Counted from the stretch's first letter, positions 16,474 to 29,470 are shown. The stretch is DNA of 64,000 nucleotides from Spirodela intermedia (GCA_902729315.2 LR746280.1:2662501-2726500); one strand, 5' to 3'. The notes: generated by a model from the sequence alone, not told the origin. Program-made: numbers and translations.

Positions 16474-19019
16474 CTGGAAAGGGGGGGGAAGAAGTAAAAT
16501 CAGAACAGTGATCAAGGGAATGAGTGAAGAAATCATCAAACCATTAGGATAATGAAGAAGAAGAAGAAGAAGAACTGTCTTGAATGACCTTTTATGATTA
16601 TGTTTTGAATTCATGGAAACTATCATTGCAGCAATATTTCAAGATGCACTGCTAGAAAATAATATACCGACGAGGCAAGTGCAAAACAACTAAGTAGAGA
16701 GCCTTGGCATTTACTGTCTCATATCTTCACACATAGAGTTTGCCAAAGTCGTACAATAAGATCACGTCAACTAAATAATTAATGGTTAACCGAAGAAAAG
16801 AGAAATATAGCCATTCGTTGGGAAACTTGAAATCAACCGTAATCAAGGTCTTTTTTTACATTTCACGGAAGCATGAAAGAAGGGATCACTCTCTACACAG
16901 AAATCTTTACAGTATTGCCAATCTGAGATTAGATCAGTTGATATATGAATTAGTAAAATATTATGCACAAGCCATAGGATAGAAAGAAAATTTAAAAATA
17001 ACGCCAAAGACACAGAGCAAAAAAACATTTGAAGCGATCCGTTTCCCTCCGCAATGTAGCAAACACTACAGACCAAGAACTACTGCCAGAAGCATAAATG
17101 GCGGCACTTGAACTAGTGTCGCATCACAAAAAATCCAAACAGGATTCTAAATTGGGAAACGCTGCATCCAATCTACTACGAAAGCTCGAGATAAAACTAT
17201 TCAATATTTAACTTCAAAAGAGCAGGCAGTGGTCATAAATCAAAAGAATCAAAAAGCTTTTAACTGTTAGAAACCTGTACTACATCACATGTTTGCGAAT
17301 CGCAAAAATGGTCGGGCGCATTCAGCTGTTAAGTGCAAAGCAAGTCTTCGAAAACTTAAAAAGAAAGAAAAAAGCAAGTTGGACAAGAAACAAACATAAT
17401 TTTAAAAAGAATCTAACTTTGCTCTTACTTAGTACATGAGAGACGTTCAAATTTTAAAACATACAAAAGGCAAGCATCATTTAAACTAAATACAAGTCCT
17501 GCCTCTGTACGCCCTTCAAAACTGAGATATTTTGAGCACCAAGAACAATAAAATGTTCACAGACTATATTATCTAAAGAAAAACTAACCTTAAATCAGCT
17601 TTTCATCAAAAAAACAGAAAAATGGAAAAGATGGATTTCATTCATGAAGACATACTGTAAGGAACTACGTTCCAAGATTTAAAATTAATACACCAACTGA
17701 ATGTTATAATATCACTTGAATTAACCATCTATTTTAACAAGTTCTCCAATGTGATTAAGAAATTGTCTTTTCAACAATTTTTTCATAAATCCCACGTCAA
17801 TCAGCAGGTAATTCAAATCAGACATCTAAAGTACTGATTGAAAATGTGATCCGACAATTCAAACTACGACAAGAAGAAAACGTTTGCAAGAACATTTTTA
17901 GGACTACATTTTAAGAAGTCTCGGACGCAGTACCAATAGTTAAGAAAACAGTCTCAAACCCCACTCATTCCCAAATTTATCTCACTATCTCAAATATAAT
18001 TGAATCGATATAAGAATAAAATTTCCTCCCTCAGAAAGCATGACAGCTGAGAGCAAAATTAGATGATAGGAGATTCCCTAGCTGTCAATCTCCCTTCCTT
18101 CAAGGCAAAAAACAGTGTAGGGCTCCAACCTAGGTGCCCTGGATGATATAAGCATTGGACCATGTTGCACACAGAGAAAGTAAATAATACGAGATACTCA
18201 TGATGTTGTAAAAAACAAATAAGTCACCGGATGAAAAAAGATTCATTCAGTAGCACAACTTCAGAATAAAAGTTAACAAACTACACCGGCATCACCGACC
18301 GTGAAATCATCAGCTTAACATTGATGATCTAATATCACACCTCAAGACGAAATACTATGCATAGATGAGGACCTGAAGTAAATTTATAAATAGTAATTAT
18401 AAAAGAAGATTGATAGCAATCAAAATCTCCGCACAAATGCAAGTGGAACTCAACGTGAGTCGTCACACAGATGAAAATAAGATGATACCTACGGTCCTGG
18501 TAAAGAAAAGGGTCACAACTCTTCATAAAAAATTGTTAGATATCCTCGTCCCTTGTAACAAGTGCTATTACCAATGAAATCCGGGAATAAAATTCCAGGC
18601 GAATTTGCGAAGACTACATGGAAAACAATAACCCAAGATGACCAGACATCCCATATACGTTCAATACCCTCGTCTTGCCCTTCTACAGAAGACGCGAAGA
18701 ACAGTACAGATCCTTGATCGAAATTAGCAAATAGCCAATAATCGACACCAACGCGATAATCCAACAAGGTCGAACGAAAGGAAGCACACCCGGCAGCCAC
18801 CAGTGCAACAAAACAAACGAATCCACAAGATAATCACCACAGAACCATCGCCCCAGGGGATAGATCTACCGATCTCATGGGCCGTCGAATCAGTTCCTAG
18901 AGAATCGAGGAACGGAGGGACCAAAAAGATCAAATCGAAGAGCACGGAAAACAAAACCACAAGCAAGGAATCGATCCCCCCGGCCCACCCACAAGGTACA
19001 AGGCTGAGAGATTGCTTAC
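16474..19019 (-). other. Probable 2.5 kb 5'-UTR intron of eIF5
   Basis: On the minus strand CTCTAG|GTAAGC ends a short leader exon at 19020, and CCCCCCTTTCCAG|GGAAACAGC begins another at 16473, about 350 bp before the eIF5 start codon. The interval between is AT-rich, with no supportable coding region on either strand. A TATA element just upstream supports a promoter here. Long first introns in the leader are common in highly expressed plant housekeeping genes. The assignment is inferred; more than one leader intron is possible. Confidence 0.6.
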
Positions 19020-19075
19020 CTAGAGGGGACCTCCTGCCTTCGCCGCTGTGAGGTGAGGAAGGCGAAGGGGGCAGC

Positions 19076-19082
19076 TTATATA
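19076..19082 (-). promoter_or_regulatory. TATA box (TATATAA) for the eIF5 transcript
   Basis: The minus strand reads GGCCGCTATATAAGCTGCC, a strong TATA context. A short C-rich leader follows, then the GTAAGC donor about 57 bp downstream. No other minus-strand gene starts between here and eIF5, so it most likely drives that gene. Confidence 0.6.
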
Positions 19083-19610
19083 GCGGCCGCCGTGGGCCAG
19101 AACCCAGTGAGAGGCGAGGATTAGGGCACGACCGGGCAGGATTTCCGAAACACTCCCTATTTAACTTCATAATTACATTTTTGCCCATATAGATAAAAAG
19201 AGAGTCCGCTCGTCATTTTATCCATATTATTTGTAAATAAATAAATAAATAAATAATCTGATAGAGTATATTTTACAGACCTCCACCAATTAATAAATGT
19301 AAAATTTTAATAAATAGGAAATATTTATTTCCAATTTAATGCAAAAATATTATGAGGTACTTGGAACACAAGAAAATGACAAAAAAAATATTCGGTTTTA
19401 GGATAATACCTCATTATCTTGAAGAGAATCCAAGTGCCCATTTTGACCACATCTTTTAGTACCATTGCTATTTTAGTAGAACACTCACTCAATCTAATTT
19501 ACTTGTGAAAGATGTTGAGTTGGGTTTACTTGTGGAACTTCAAACTAAAGTCAAACCCTAACCAACTTTTTCTTCTTCTATTTAAGTTGATAATCAAGTC
19601 AAACTACTCA

Positions 19611-19797
19611 AAGATGCAAGCTTTGATCAACCCTCCCATTGGTTATTGATAAATTATCTCTCTCTCTCTCTCTCTAGGCTTTTCTTTGTGACAATCTAAG
19701 TCTAGAAAGATGCAAGCCTTGATTAACCCACCTTGTGATTAATGATTAATTCTCTCTCTCTCTCTCTAGACTCTTCTTTGTGGCTAGTCTAAGTCCA
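19611..19797 (+). repeat. Two tandem copies of a 90 bp unit ending in CT tracts
   Basis: Copies are about 19611-19698 and 19707-19797. Each runs AAGATGCAAGC(T/C)TTGAT, then an AACCC...TTGTGATTA-like stretch, a (TC)n tract with TAG(G/A)CT, a TTCTTTGTG stretch and (T/A)CTAAGTC. They lie upstream of the presumed eIF5 promoter. Confidence 0.85.
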
Positions 19798-20686
19798 AGG
19801 CCTTGGAGAAAGAGAATCCATGGGCTTGCTTTGGAATGGGGCACCCACATTCAACGCTCTCAAGTCTCCTTTGGGTTTTCGTTGAGTCCCCCAATGAACA
19901 AGGCTCATAGTTTCCCGAGTTTCTTGGAATCAGATATCAGTCTTTTAGATCGAATGCCTGCCGTTGACCCTGTAAGAGGAATCCCCTAAATTCCTTATTA
20001 ATACCACTCAAACCCCAAAAAGGAAACAAAAAAAAAGTCAAAATCTTGTAACCTGCAAGGAAATTCAGTTCTGACAACAATCTCATGACCCTCAAAGAAT
20101 GTAAGTGTAAATAATTATTTAAAATAATAATTATAATTATATTGCTGCATCACCACACAATCCTGAACTTAACATTATAATTACAAATATTATATTGCAA
20201 ATTAAATGAATGTGCAACATAATATTTTCTTCATCTCCCTCTTTTCTGGCGGCAGCAGCTTTCAGGGGATCAGAGGAGCTTAGAAGGGGCACAAGCAGGA
20301 GGGAGAGAGGACACATAGTTCCACCTTCTAACCATGAGAAAACATAAGCAGAGAGAACCACAAATCTGTCTGATCTGGGTTTCAGCCCGCCTTGCCGAGA
20401 CTTGCTTTACATCGGATGAGCCATCTTTTTAGTGGCTCCTAGTTGGAATCTGCATCTGCTGAAATTTGCTTCCCAATTTGGTTGTACCCATCATCTCCCT
20501 TGGTGTTTTTCTTTCTTCATTTTTTTTTTTGGAGCAGAGGTGTGATTTCTCATCCTCAACAATCAGCATCCACCGCAGAATATCGGCCTGATATCTACAC
20601 ATTATTGGAAGGGAAAAAGGCTTATTATAGAGGGGGTGGGTGAGAAAAAATGAAGAAGATGAATTGGGGGAAACCCATTGGGAGAT

Positions 20687-21430
20687 CATTAGAGCGCAAA
20701 TTTTCAGTTTTTTTTTCAGAAAAGCTTAGAAAATAAATAGGGGAGGGGGGGAGGGGGAACCATGGAGAGCGCATCCGCATTGCTAGTCAGAGAAGCAAAG
20801 AAAAATCATTAAATAAGTTGGAAAAAACCAAAAAAAAAGTAGATTTCACGAGTGCGCATCGTCGGATTCAAGAAAACAGATTGGGGAAGATCCATTGATA
20901 GGGTTTCTTCCTTCCCTTACAATGGAACAAATTTTGGGAAAGAAAAAAGTAAAGAAAAAAATTCGGAAAAAAAACCCATCCATCAAGCCTTAGAATACCC
21001 ATTAACAGCACAGAGCAAACTGATCGATGGATCTTTAGAGTGCATGATTTCAGCACAAAACAAGGTGCGAGATGTTAGGGGGGGAGGGAGTTGGAAAATC
21101 AGAAAAATAAATAGGGAAAAGGACCATCAAGGGATCTTTGGAGTGCACATTATCAGCAAAAAACTAGCTCAGAGAAGAATAAATTAGGAACAAAATCCCT
21201 TGACAGATCTTCAGAGTGCGCAATATCAGTTCAGAAACGGTAAGAAAAGAATAGAAGATTAATCGACGAAACTCCCCCATCAATAGATCCTTAGAAGTGC
21301 ACATTATTGGCACAAAATTAACTCAGAGGAGAGAAGAGAAATCATGAAAATTATCAGCACAAAACGAGTTTTGAGAGGAAGAAATAAATAAATTGGGAAA
21401 TTTTCATCAATAGATTGTTCCAAGAGTACA
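20687..21430 (+). repeat. Degenerate array of about six copies, 80-100 bp period
   Basis: A motif like GATCTTTAGAGTGCACATTATCAGCACAAAA recurs in decayed form, starting near 20684, 21029, 21131, 21205, 21285 and 21411. Between copies are purine-rich stretches with ATCAA and GAAAAATAAATTGGGAA. It sits immediately 3' of the RING-CH gene (minus strand), possibly within its 3' UTR. Confidence 0.75.
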
Positions 21431-21516
21431 TTAGCAGAAAATAGATAAATCTCATAGAATATAAAAATCAAGAAAAAGAAAAATCAGAGAGAAGGAAAAC
21501 GCCAAAAAATATGTGT

Positions 21517-23020
21517 TTAGAGAAGAACCTGTTGGCAGTGGCGGCGATGTAAGATGAACAGTGCCCTGGCCATTATGATGACAGGCAGAAGTATCCCAGC
21601 AGTTTTTACCACGAATAACTACAAAAAAAGCCCACAGTTAATCAAAAATTACAAAGAAAAAACAAATCATAAAAAATGAAATCCATAACCGGATCTCACC
21701 AAGAACTCTGCAATCGAATACCACCATTCACCTCCGAAACTCATAATAATGGGGAGTGTGTGGCTCACAACCAGAAGAACAGTGAGCTGAATAGGATACA
21801 GACCGGCCATACATCACAAATCAGATTATCATAGAAATGCGACAAATTTCTGGATTAAATTAGGTTTCAACGAGAAGGAAGGTCAGATGAAACAACTCAC
21901 AATTACGGCTACTGATCGACAGAATATAATGCTCCTAGTGTTTGAGGTGGGATAATCATCATAGTCAGTGCCCACAAAATCCTGGTCAGCCGCAACCACT
22001 GGAATGAAATGAGGGCTGTGCAGGCTTTGCCTAGAAACCCCCCAATTTCCTCTGGGCACGGATCGATGGTCAATATTTCCTCTTGAGAAATTTACAAACC
22101 TTTCCATCTTTACACATTCTAGGAATGGGAAGTACCTGAAGGCCATGGGCATGGACCCATAGTGAAGCAACTTGGGAGGAGCAGTGTAGTCCGGCTTGAA
22201 TTGCTGGAACCCAGGAGGCGGAAACAACCGAGCTCAATGCCATCTCATAGAAACATATCGATCGTATGTGTTCTTTGGAGAACTGAATGCTCACCTGAAG
22301 GCAGATCTCACAGACTGTGTCCCCTTTCTCATCACACCACCTCTGGATGCACTTGCGATGTGCATACTTCAACCCAATAAACAATAAGTGAGTAAATAAA
22401 TAAATAAAAGTACGAACAGGGTAGAGATTCTCAACCAATGAAGAGAAGTAAAGGGATGGTCTTTGGGGTTCAGATCCAAGAAGATCTCGGAGAAGCTGAA
22501 GTTCAATTGAAGATTATGCTCACAAGGTGTTCATGTTTTCTTCAAAAGAACATGCTTTTTTTTAACTGAAATAAACGGCTGATTAAGTCATCTAAATTTT
22601 CACCTTATTTTTAAAAGATTTTTCAACGGAAACCCAGCTAATCAGAGTCGACTAGCACTGAAAGAATCACAATTAAGAACTGAGATGATGCGAATAATCA
22701 CGGAAAGAGTGGTGTCATCATCGCAGCCCCAAGTCAAGGCCAAGCTTGGTTACCTTCAAGCTACCGCTGCAGGAGCAGGGGACCTCCATGTTGAATTCCA
22801 GGTCCTCTTCCTGGCAAATTCGGCACTCCGACATCTTTAGGGCCTGCATCTCATCGTCGAGATTTCTCTTCTGGGGAAAGCAATCTGGCTCACGCCGCTG
22901 CACTATGCCCCCAGCCACCATTGGCCCAGGTATCATGGGCTGGCTTCCACTCTGAATTGCCGCTGCCAGGCTCGACTCAGTCAGCAGGCGGTCAACCAGC
23001 AGCACAAAGTGGCCTCCCAT
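21517..23020 (-). CDS. Membrane RING-CH (RINGv) E3 ubiquitin ligase, 6 exons
   Basis: This is a MARCH-type ubiquitin ligase anchored in a membrane. Exons: 23020-22754, 22366-22295, 22203-22136, 22051-21901, 21786-21700 and 21618-21517, all in frame, giving 248 residues. The C4HC3 RINGv domain spans exons 1-2: CRICQEED, CSCSG, then YAHRKCIQRWC and CEICLQ. The plant-specific tail follows (...DYTAPP, NWGVSRQSLHSPHF, CRSVAVI) and then two hydrophobic segments, LTVLLVVSHTLPIIM and AGILLPVIIMARALFIL. This matches plant RINGv proteins carrying a DUF3675-type region. Intron 3 is only 84 bp, is divisible by three and has no stop, so retention would insert 28 residues. The last exon reads through a possible GT to a TAA three codons later; further splicing cannot be excluded. 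The exact substrates cannot be told from sequence. Confidence 0.9.
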
Positions 23021-23455
23021 GTCTCAGAGTCAGCAGAGGAGGGCGAGGGCGCCTGGCCTAGAGAGCCTACAAGCTTCACTTCGAATTCTGGAAGATGCAG
23101 AAGAAGAGATTAGAGAAGGTTTAGTCAAACTTCAGCGAAGAACTTAGAAGAATAGTGGAAAGAGGGGAGGCAGTGGGAGGTTTCGGCGGAGAAGGAAGAG
23201 GAGACTTCATCCACATGATAGCCAGGAGTTCGAAAAGAGGAGATTATTATTTATGAATAAGTTGAAATATGGAAGATGATAGCACTTAAAAGGAGGACGG
23301 TCGGAGAAAATCTAAAACAGGGAAGAGGTGATGATCCCCTTCGAAGGTGTGAAGAAACCCATCTGAAGTTTGCACCACGAAAATGAGGGTGACTGAATAG
23401 CCGAGGGAGAAAATGAAAAGAGGACGAAGACGACGATGGAAAAGGGAATGAGCTT

Positions 23456-23463
23456 TAGGGTTT
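23456..23463 (-). promoter_or_regulatory. Telo-box in the RING-CH upstream region
   Basis: The minus strand reads TGAAACCCTAAAGCTC about 440 bp before the RING-CH start codon. The flanking sequence is CT-rich like a plant leader. A 5'-UTR intron with an acceptor near 23091 (CTTCCAG) is possible. Role inferred only. Confidence 0.35.
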
Positions 23464-23469
23464 CAGGAG

Positions 23470-24956
23470 ACACAACAGAGATAGAGAGAGTGGGAGAGAG
23501 AGAGAGAGAGAGAGGCTGGCAGCTTTACGGGTCTCAAGCCTTTGGTCTCCCCCTCGATACAGAAAGGAATGGATAGAGGGGAGGGCAAATGGCAGCGGCG
23601 GAATAAGAGGAAGCAGAAGACTTGGAGGGTTGGAATCGGATATCCGCAGCAAACCGAGCACAGTGCAGAGAGAGAAAGAGAGACGTACAAGGAAGAAGGG
23701 AGAGGAGGGCGATAAAGGAGTGGGTTCGGGAAGGAAGCTTGCCGGGCGTGGCATTACCCCATTATCATAATCGACGAAGGAAACCAACCCAAGAAAATTT
23801 TTCCCCAACCTCATTAACTTTGCGCGCCGCGCTACAGTCCTACCTTCTCCCATCTCTCTCCCTTCCGCCACCATAGCAAGCGACCGAGCTAGACAGAGAC
23901 AGAGACAGAGACAGAGACAGACAGAGACACACAGAAAGAGGGGATTTCCCTCTAACCCTCCTGGCTTCGGAGTGAGATAGGTGGGTTAGGTTGGCTAGAG
24001 AGAGAGAGAGAGAGAGAGGTTGCCTGAAATGGTGCAGGTTGAAGAAGGGTAATTGCTTGAGAGATGGTGAACTGCTGCTGCGTCCACCACGAAGCCCGCC
24101 GCCATGAAAACCCCCTTCCTCTCCCTCCTCGAGGAGCCCTTCCGCCACCGCAATGGTCAACTCCGGCTCCACCTGCGCGCCGCGGCTCCCCTCCCCTTTC
24201 CTCGGAATTCCATCATGGTGTCAATGATGCGATCAATGGACGGCTCGGATGCGATCTGACGGGGTATTCCTTGGCTGCGGGTCCGTGGGCTTGAGAAGTC
24301 AGGCCCGGCCCGCCCAGTTTTTACACTGAAAATAATAAATAAATAGAAGTCAGAGGTAGGGCCCACTTAAATCCTGGCCCCCGGTCCTCCTGACTGCGCG
24401 GCGGCGGATAGAGATTGTCTCCATTCAGGGCGGTGACAACTACCTGACGACGGCGAGGGATTTGCGGCTGTTGGTCAACCACGCTGAGCTCCCATCCTCG
24501 GGCTGGTTCGGTGGGTGGCCATCCAACCTATCAAGCTTTGAGTCTCTCTCTCTCTCATTGATGAGATAAGGTATCTTTATCAGTCCATCATCCTCGCATC
24601 TCCATTAATGGCGTGGTTGAACAACCTGACGTCAAACCTCGCCCTTTTGACGGTCTCAATCCCCGTTGTCCACTAACAGCACACGTGAGAGAGAGAGAGA
24701 GAGAGAGAGAGATGTGATGCTAAAGTCAAACGGATTCTGAAGAGCAGAAAAAGAAAAGTATTTATTTGATTCTGAAGATATCTTACACCTAAAAGAAAGT
24801 ATTAAAAAATATAAAAAATAATAGATTTACTCAGATTGGCGGCTACTCGATCGACCAAGCAGTAGTCAACGACAACACTCAACTTGTTCACTCGCTTTTA
24901 TGCCAACAATGTAGATGTACACAGAGATGGACAAAATTAAGGTTTTTTCTTGCACC
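23470..24956. other. Intergenic region with GA tracts
   Basis: This is the upstream flank of the RING-CH gene and the 3' flank of the solanesyl-diphosphate synthase. GA/CT tracts lie at about 23492-23513, 24000-24018 and 24687-24712, with a CAGAGA run near 23893-23930. Open frames here are GC- or repeat-driven and match no family I know. Confidence 0.55.
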
Positions 24957-24999
24957 ATCTTCTTCTTCTTCTTCTTCTTCTTCTTCTTCTTCTTCTTCG
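24957..24999. repeat. (TTC)n/(GAA)n microsatellite abutting a stop codon
   Basis: About 14 TTC triplets lie here; on the minus strand they read as GAA triplets that begin two bases past the TAA of the solanesyl-diphosphate synthase. It is therefore the very start of that gene's 3' UTR. Confidence 0.95.
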
Positions 25000-27900
25000 T
25001 TACTGGGTCTGGTCGAGGACGGAGCGGACGAGGTCCTCGAGGGAGGCTCGGAATTCGGTGGGGGGGAGGCAGCGGAGGCTGTGGATGGCAAGGAGAGCCT
25101 TCTCCCTGGCAAGGTCTAGCGCACGGTCGATCCCGCCCGATGAGTAGACGAGGTCGATGGCGGCCTCGAGTGAGCCGCCATCGGCGAACTCGGAGTCGAT
25201 GATGGCGCGTAAGCGGGGCTCCTTCTCGAGGGCGAAGATGACCGGAGCGGTGAGGTTCCCCTTGGCGAGATCGGCGCCGGCGGGCTTGCCGAGCTGCTCG
25301 GCGGAGCGGGTGAAGTCGAGGATGTCGTCGACGATCTGGAAGGAGAGCCCCAGGTTGCGACCGAACTCGAACATCTGCGTGCAGACCTCGCCGCCGGTGC
25401 CGCTGAAGATGGCGGCAGACTTGGCGCTGGCCGCGATCAGGGAGGCCGTCTTGTAGTAGCTCTTCATCAGGTAGTCCTCCAGCGCGATGTCGCAGTTGAA
25501 CAGCGTCGACGCCTGCTTTATCTCCCCGCTCGCAAAATCCTTGATCACCTGCGTCATCCGCCATGCCACCCAAGCTTTTTAGTTTCTTTTCTTATAAAGT
25601 GGTATCAGAGCCAGGTTTTTCTATCTATCTATTTTCTATTCATTTCTACTTTCCTTTACTATAAGTGGTACTAAAACCAGACTTATCAATCTATTTATTT
25701 ATCTTGGCCTGAAAGAGGAAAAATCTGTTCTTGATGTTCTTACTTGGCTGATGAGCTTGATCACTTCGATGTTCTCCAGGTTTGCAAGGTACCAAGAAGA
25801 CTGAGCGAACATGTAGTCACCGGCCAGGATGGCGACTCGCGTGCCGTACATCTGGTGGATGGTCTCCTTCCCTGTTCAAGAGCATAAATAATTCAATTTT
25901 TTTCTTTTATTTTTGGTAAAAAGAAATTTATGAATGATGAAGCATAACAGCTTCTAAACCCATGTAAGTAAACATTTGAAATATTGGAAACTTTTCCATA
26001 TCCGGCACATCTTTTGCAAAAAAAAAATTCTGGTTATTTTCTCATCCGTCTTGGTGTTCACCGGCAGAGGCTCACTGTAACTGGGAAGAACATCATCAGC
26101 ATTTTAGCCATTACCTCGGATCTTGACTGATAAGATATGATTAATACCAAAAATACAGTATACAAAGTAATCAGACCTTTTTAATATCGATATATATATA
26201 TACATAGGTCACATGTGATTGCGGTCCTCCAACTAAACCCTTGAGTTGCCAACAAAGCTGGAGAACGAGTCCCACATCCTTCTAAATGGGTAAAACCAAC
26301 CGTTGCCATTGGTTGACGAAATCAATGTCCAGTTTCAACAGATCTGATCACCAGTTGTTTGATATTCTATCTATGGTAACTAACCAGACACTTAAAAACA
26401 AATCTGGAAAGCTTTCTCATCTATGCATCCTAAAGCCACTCATAATGGACTTGGTTACCATTCACACGATTCTCTATAACCCCGAATCCCAGAGATCTAG
26501 ATTGATGGACCCATTCAGATCCTGACAGAGGAAAGGCCAAGACACAAACAGGGGGTGAGAGAGAGAGAGAGGGAGAGAGCGCAAATATTTGAATAACTTA
26601 TTTCAGAAGAAATCTCATGATGATGGTTCAATCCAAAAAACCGAAAAAAAAACAAAACAACAAAGAATTTTCAATCTGGGTTGAGCATTATAGGTCGAAT
26701 CAGTCAAGGTGATCCGGTTTGAAGGGGAGAGCATATTTTTCATAAGAAGGGGAATGAAAAAAGAACATAGTCAGAGACATCACTTAGACCAAAGATTTTT
26801 GAATTAGGTTTTCACAAAATCAGTCTATTCAGGTAGAATCTCAGGTTAAAAAAATGCTTCGAGTAGACCTAGCCCCCTTGGCGATATCAATCTTTCAAAT
26901 AAAAAACTTCATTTCATGTGAAACCACCAAATAGAGAATCCTCTCTACAGAAACATGTAGATCAAGTTCAAAGCTGCTTGCCATCAATGAAATGGAGACA
27001 AGACATTCAAATTATAGCATAAAACTCCTGAGAACACATTCCAAGGGAGAAAAAGGGAGCTACATTTTCTTGTATCCCAACAATTCATATTTCTATCATC
27101 TCATTATAAATATATCCATCCCATCCATATGTTGATACGATTAATGTATAGCCTTAACACCACATTGCCAAACAGTCAACACAACGACAGAAAATTTAAT
27201 CTTCCAATAAAGTTGAATCAGGCGATTTTAGGCGTATCCATGAAGACTGTACCATGTTAGAGCAGAAATTAAACAACCATTATAAGAGTCCGGCTAATCT
27301 ATGTCCTTGATGAAAAACTCGAGGTGTATAAGGATTTACCCCTCATAGATGTTTTTTTTCAGTTGAACGTGATAAGAAACTTGGGGAATTAGTTTTTCCT
27401 AATGCAATATTTCATCAACGACTGCAGACAGCACACAGAACAACATTCTACATTCCCCACTCCATTTTACTATCGATCAGTAAGAATCAGCATGCCAAAA
27501 TATGCACCAAACAGAAAAGCAAAGCCCTGAGTATTAGAAGAAATTGGTTAATTTTCCTTTTATCTTTTCTTCAGTTCAACATCTGTATCCTGGCCATCAT
27601 ATATCTACTGTTTCCAACATCCTTATCTACCATATAAGAAAGAAAGATTTCCATGCACACCACTTGTCAAGTATAATTAATAAACTTAAAAACCCTTACA
27701 CAACCTGTCACAACTCTAGGTTTAAGCAAACAAGAGATGTAAAATAGAGTTTAATGTCTACAGGGAGATAAACAGAAACTCTAAAGTTCTAAGTCAACAA
27801 AGACTTTGAAATAATTTGAATAAGTCAATGTATACTCTTCTTTCTTTGACACAGTTTTAGCTTGTTCCATGTAGCAAGTGTAACAGATGAACCCTTCACA

Positions 27901-29470
27901 TCAGCACTTTCCTCAATTATACTTCACATCCCATTCTGAACCAAAGCTTTCGAGGCACATTGAAGAGTAAAAGGAAAGAAAGAGAAAACAGTACATGCCG
28001 ACTAGTTCCCTCGTGTTCAGGAGTATAAGCTTACCTCTTCGCATTCCACTATCATCCAACACATCATCATGTATCAAACTTGCTGTATGAATCATCTCAA
28101 CTATCTCTGCTAAGCGTCGATGTTGTGTAGTCAGGTCCCTGTATTTCGAAAAATTAGCCAACCTTTCATAGATCCTTCCAATGCATCAACAGAAGAAGCA
28201 AAGCACTTACGTTAAGCCTGTTAGATGTGCCGTAGCTCTAGAAACCAAAAATACCAAAGCTGGTCTCATTCTCTTCCCACCAGCGCTAAATATCTGCTCT
28301 GCTGCAGCTAATAGAAGAGGATTTTCTGCACCAACAATCTATTGAAGTGTTTGTCAGATATGGGTAGATGTACAAGTACACAAGCCGCAAAAACTGCCAC
28401 GGTATGAAAGCTTGTTCAAATTAAAGAATAGACAGGAAGTGCACCATCACCACCTTCAGTATAGGCTACTATTTATTATGGATCCCTCACATTTTGTATA
28501 CGAATACTAAAAATATCTACAAGGAAACGAGGCGGCTTGGTAAACAAATCCAGAACACTTCGGATATATATTAAATAACAAATCGGCGCATATTTGATGA
28601 TAGGCTTTGGTTAAATAAAAAAATCAGTCCAATTACAAGCATGAGGAAAGAGCGGATGAAGAAGACAGCTTTCTTGACTCTCTAAACAAGAAAAACTGGC
28701 TACATGCTCTAGATCAATGGTTGAAGTATTCTAGAAAAATAAGAGGCACTTGATAGCGGGCGTGATACTCTCTGACGCATGATCACACATTTTTCATGTC
28801 TAGATCATGGACTTGCAATTAATGAAGGAAACTGTAAAGGAACAACGTAAATAGCCGGGATAAAATAACGAAGGAAGAAATCTAAGTCGACAGCCTAGTT
28901 AGACATTTCACGACAATGATGTGACGAAAGGTAGAGAGAATAGCGACGTTGAGCTATTTACGGACAAAAACAACCCATTGAACGTTTTCAACCGGAGATA
29001 GACAGAAGTAATTTTGAAAATGTGAAGAAACAGTGAAAGAAGTTTGAGCAAAATGATACCCACTGATTGGAGATTCTTGTTCAGCACTTTTAGGTCGTCA
29101 CCGACAACATCAAGCAAAGAGGACACCGAAACCGGGGCAGTACTTGAAGGTTCAGCGCCAGGAATCTCGAAGACTGAATCCAGATAAACAATGAGAGAAG
29201 ATAACTCAGCGTTGCCGATATCAAAATTTCTGTCGAGAACTGATCAGTAAGAAAACTGTAAAGGAAAAAAGAAAGGTTGAGAAGCTTCCAACCAGGTGGA
29301 ATCTGCGCAGACGCCGATGAAACCTGGCAACGAGCCGCGCTCTCGCGTCTGTAAAGTAGCATCCCTCTCCGGTGAGTCTTCAGGGATCCCCCATTCCATG
29401 GGCAGCCGCAGGATGACACGCCCAATCCTCTCTGGCTAAGGTCGGCACCGGGAAATGTCAACGACATCAT
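25000..29470 (-). CDS. SPS: Solanesyl diphosphate synthase, plastid type, 6 exons
   Basis: This trans-prenyltransferase makes the C45 chain of plastoquinone-9 from isopentenyl diphosphate in plastids. Exons: 29470-29293, 29173-29064, 28338-28211, 28138-28035, 25871-25744 and 25548-25000; all phases agree, giving 398 residues. The start is MMSLTFPG, as plastid paralogues also begin with MM, and about 60 residues of leader follow. Landmarks are [37 protein letters not shown], the first aspartate motif DDVLDD at about 163-168, [14 protein letters not shown] and the second motif DDILD at about 290-294. These match plastid SPS1/SPS2 better than the mitochondrial SPS3 type. Intron 4 is 2.2 kb. The stop is followed at once by a GAA microsatellite. 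Long-chain specificity is inferred from overall resemblance. Confidence 0.95.

Larger units (their letters stand above)
19083..21516. other. Intergenic region between eIF5 and the RING-CH gene
   Basis: No gene was recognised. The content is AT-rich, with two repeat arrays listed separately and a short ATAA microsatellite near 19236. The eIF5 promoter end lies on the left and the 3' flank of the RING-CH gene on the right. Confidence 0.6.

Noticed and set aside
26622-26640. tRNA B-box-like GGTTCAATCC
   Set aside because: No matching A box, acceptor stem or anticodon arm could be placed around it.
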